Positions 62,058 through 64,000 of a stretch of DNA of 64,000 nt are shown in pieces. The translations under genes were made by a program, and so were the position numbers. The stretch lies in assembly GCA_013400155.1 (NCBI GenBank), contig VXBM01000025.1:1-64000 (forward strand), written 5' to 3'. The stretch comes from Helopsaltes ochotensis (lineage: Eukaryota; Chordata; Aves; Passeriformes; Locustellidae). Position 1 is the first letter of the stretch, and each line of letters opens with the position of its first letter. The notes under the pieces are model-generated. The model had not been told where the DNA came from and made no database searches. It saw nothing but the letters and a program-made list of their open reading frames with translations.

Positions 62058-64000
62058 GTGAGAATACTGGAGTTAAAACAAAGAAACTAGTAAAAACTGC
62101 AAAGGGTGAAAGACGGGGCTTGAACCTTGCATCCAAAATCAGTAACACTTTTTTGATGTGCAAAACAAGATCTGCGCTTCCGCCAAAGCATTTGCGTTTT
62201 GTTTAGGGCTGAGTTCTGATGTTTAACGTGAGCAAGAATTTAACTCACAAAAGACATAAAAACTTAGCTTTTTTTGAGCAGTATTTATTATAGGTCGGTT
62301 TTCTGTGGGTTTTTTTCTCTTTTTTTTTTTTTAACTTGAAAATTGCTTATGGAATGTTTGGTTTAGCAATTGTTGTTTTAGTTTGTGAAGGAAAGGAAAG
62401 GTTAGTGCAGAATGGTAAATTTGTCAACTATTACTAAGGAGTCCAGTAAGGAGTATTGTGTTTTTTGCTAGTATACAATGAAAGCAGTAATATTTTGCAA
62501 TCAAAAACCCATAAAAAATACAGAGAGTGGGGATCCGTATATGTTCTATGTATGTGTTTCTAAATGTAAGCCCAGCTTTAGAAGAGAATTGCTCTGGTTG
62601 AGCTGCTTAGGAAGTTAAAGGCTTGCCATGCGGTGGATCGGCCTCTTTGCAAAGGAATAGCAGGCACCTGAAAACAGCCTTGGTGAAAGACTGTCACAAG
62701 GTTTGTGGGGACAGTTAAAATGCAGTCCAGGAAGATGTGAGCAGAGTGTTTGCATTTTGACAATAGAAGAAGTTTGCTCTTTGTGTCATTGAGGAGAGAA
62801 GGATGCCAGCTCCATGGAGAGAAGTTCAAGGGGCAGCAACTAAGATGATTTGAGTTTTCTGAATACCAGTGAGTATTCTGTCATGGGGCTAATTCAGCAG
62901 GAAGAATGCCTAGATGTTCTAACAAGTTTCTTGTAAATTTATTTCATCTGTTTCTTTTAAAACAGGAGCTTCCTTATTCACTCAGTGTTTTTTCTATATG
63001 CAGTGAGTTTGAGTGCTCTTTTTTATGTAATTATTTTTGCTTTATTCTTCACCATTAAAGAACCAAATCCATTTGCAAGAGGGATCTAAACCAAGATAGT
63101 CAAGATTGTTTTGCAGCTTTCAATTGAGAGTGTTAGAAATAGAACAGAAGAGATCTTGGTTTAGTTTTTGTGCAAGATTTTGTTCTGTAATTTCTGCCCA
63201 GTTTAGCCTGGGAAAAAAACCTAAACAAATAGCTAACTGTTGACCAGCAATGACTAGAATGTTTTTCATGGCAAGTGTAGGAAGAAGTAGTTCTGTGATT
63301 CAACATTAATTAAAATCATTGTTTCCCCCTGTAAAAGCTAAAAACAGAATCATTGGGAACTGAATGCAAAATGTCACAGTTGTGGTTGGGATTTGCAGAG
63401 TCTTTTAGAGCTGCACAAGAAGTGCAGAGTGAGAAACATATTAGCTGGAGGCCTTTCTATTCAGAACTGCTTTGAGCACGGCAAGGCCATCAAGAAATCA
63501 TTGATAACGCACCTCAGTAACAGAGAGGAGAACTGGGCTTACTGGCAGGGGAGGCAGTACCTCTAAAAAGATGCAACAGAAGGGAAAAGGAAGTAGCAAA
63601 ATACTTGCCTGTCCTTGAGAGCTGAGAAGAGAAAATGGTAATTGATTTGCTTAAAATTAACCACCATAACCATGTAATCACAAAAAAGAGAATCTGGAGT
63701 GATACCAAGGCTAAAAGTGTTCTGTCAGCTTTCACTTCTCAGTAGTTGTTAGACATTTCTCAGGAGGAGCTGTGCTTTGAACAAGAAGTTTTGCCTCTGA
63801 ATTTTGTGGGTGAGTGCTTTACTCTGTATAACTGTTGAACTGCTTGAAGCGTTTACTTTGCTGCGTTGTAAGAAAGAGGAGAATGGATTCTCTTTGGAAA
63901 GATCCATGAGGAGTCTGATAATGTTCTGGTGGCACAGCCATTGAATAAGTAGTTTTCTGGAAGAAATTATCAGTTTCCTGTCTTCCAGAATATCCTCTTA
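62058..64000 (+). other. KIF13A: KIF13A intron, 5' part, running off the window
   Basis: Starts with donor GTGAGA. The next expected exon (DELFRQSL... in the family) was not found, so the intron continues past 64000. T-tracts near 62300-62333; nothing else recognised. Confidence 0.85.

Noticed and set aside
61633..62061. 142-codon open frame starting upstream of the coiled-coil exon
   Set aside because: Only the part from 61847 is KIF13A. The upstream part is intron with a normal acceptor at its end.
1..64000. CRISPR arrays, operons, tRNA or rRNA genes, endogenous viral genes
   Set aside because: Composition, spliced gene and CR1 repeats are those of a vertebrate nuclear intron-exon region. 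No array, RNA gene or viral reading frame could be supported.

Overview
The window is vertebrate, most likely avian, nuclear DNA holding the 5'-middle part of one large split gene on the + strand: KIF13A, a kinesin-3 family microtubule motor. Three things point to a bird. The only interspersed repeats I can name are three old CR1-LINE fragments. Overall repeat density is low for 64 kb. The protein is nearly identical to vertebrate KIF13A and clearly not KIF13B. The species cannot be named from this sequence.

Layout. Bases 1-27619 are intron of KIF13A (probably intron 2, whose 5' end lies outside the window), AT-rich with homopolymer and G/T tracts, one antisense CR1 fragment at about 18064-18432 and no recognisable exon. 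A 13-nt microexon at 27620-27632 follows. Fourteen more coding exons run from 33452 to 62057. The last 1.9 kb (62058-64000) is the next intron. The 15 exons total 1851 coding nt, about 617 codons. They join in a single open frame with GT-AG introns throughout.

Exons 27620-50246 build the kinesin motor domain from about residue 49 on (P-loop, switch I and switch II all intact) and the neck. Exons 51851-53285 encode a helical/coiled-coil linker. Exons 53151-56700 encode the FHA domain and its flanks. Exon 61847-62057 begins the coiled coil behind the FHA domain. The N-terminal ~48 residues and everything from about residue 666 on (the KIF13 stalk domains and cargo-binding tail) are outside the window.

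I see no second gene, no RNA gene I would defend and no novel multi-gene system. The most unusual things are the 13-nt microexon, a diverged ~115-bp direct repeat on either side of it, a genomic poly(A) tract next to an assembly gap preceded by AATAAA, a perfect 12-bp inverted repeat, and a sharp CpG cluster confined to the last exon.
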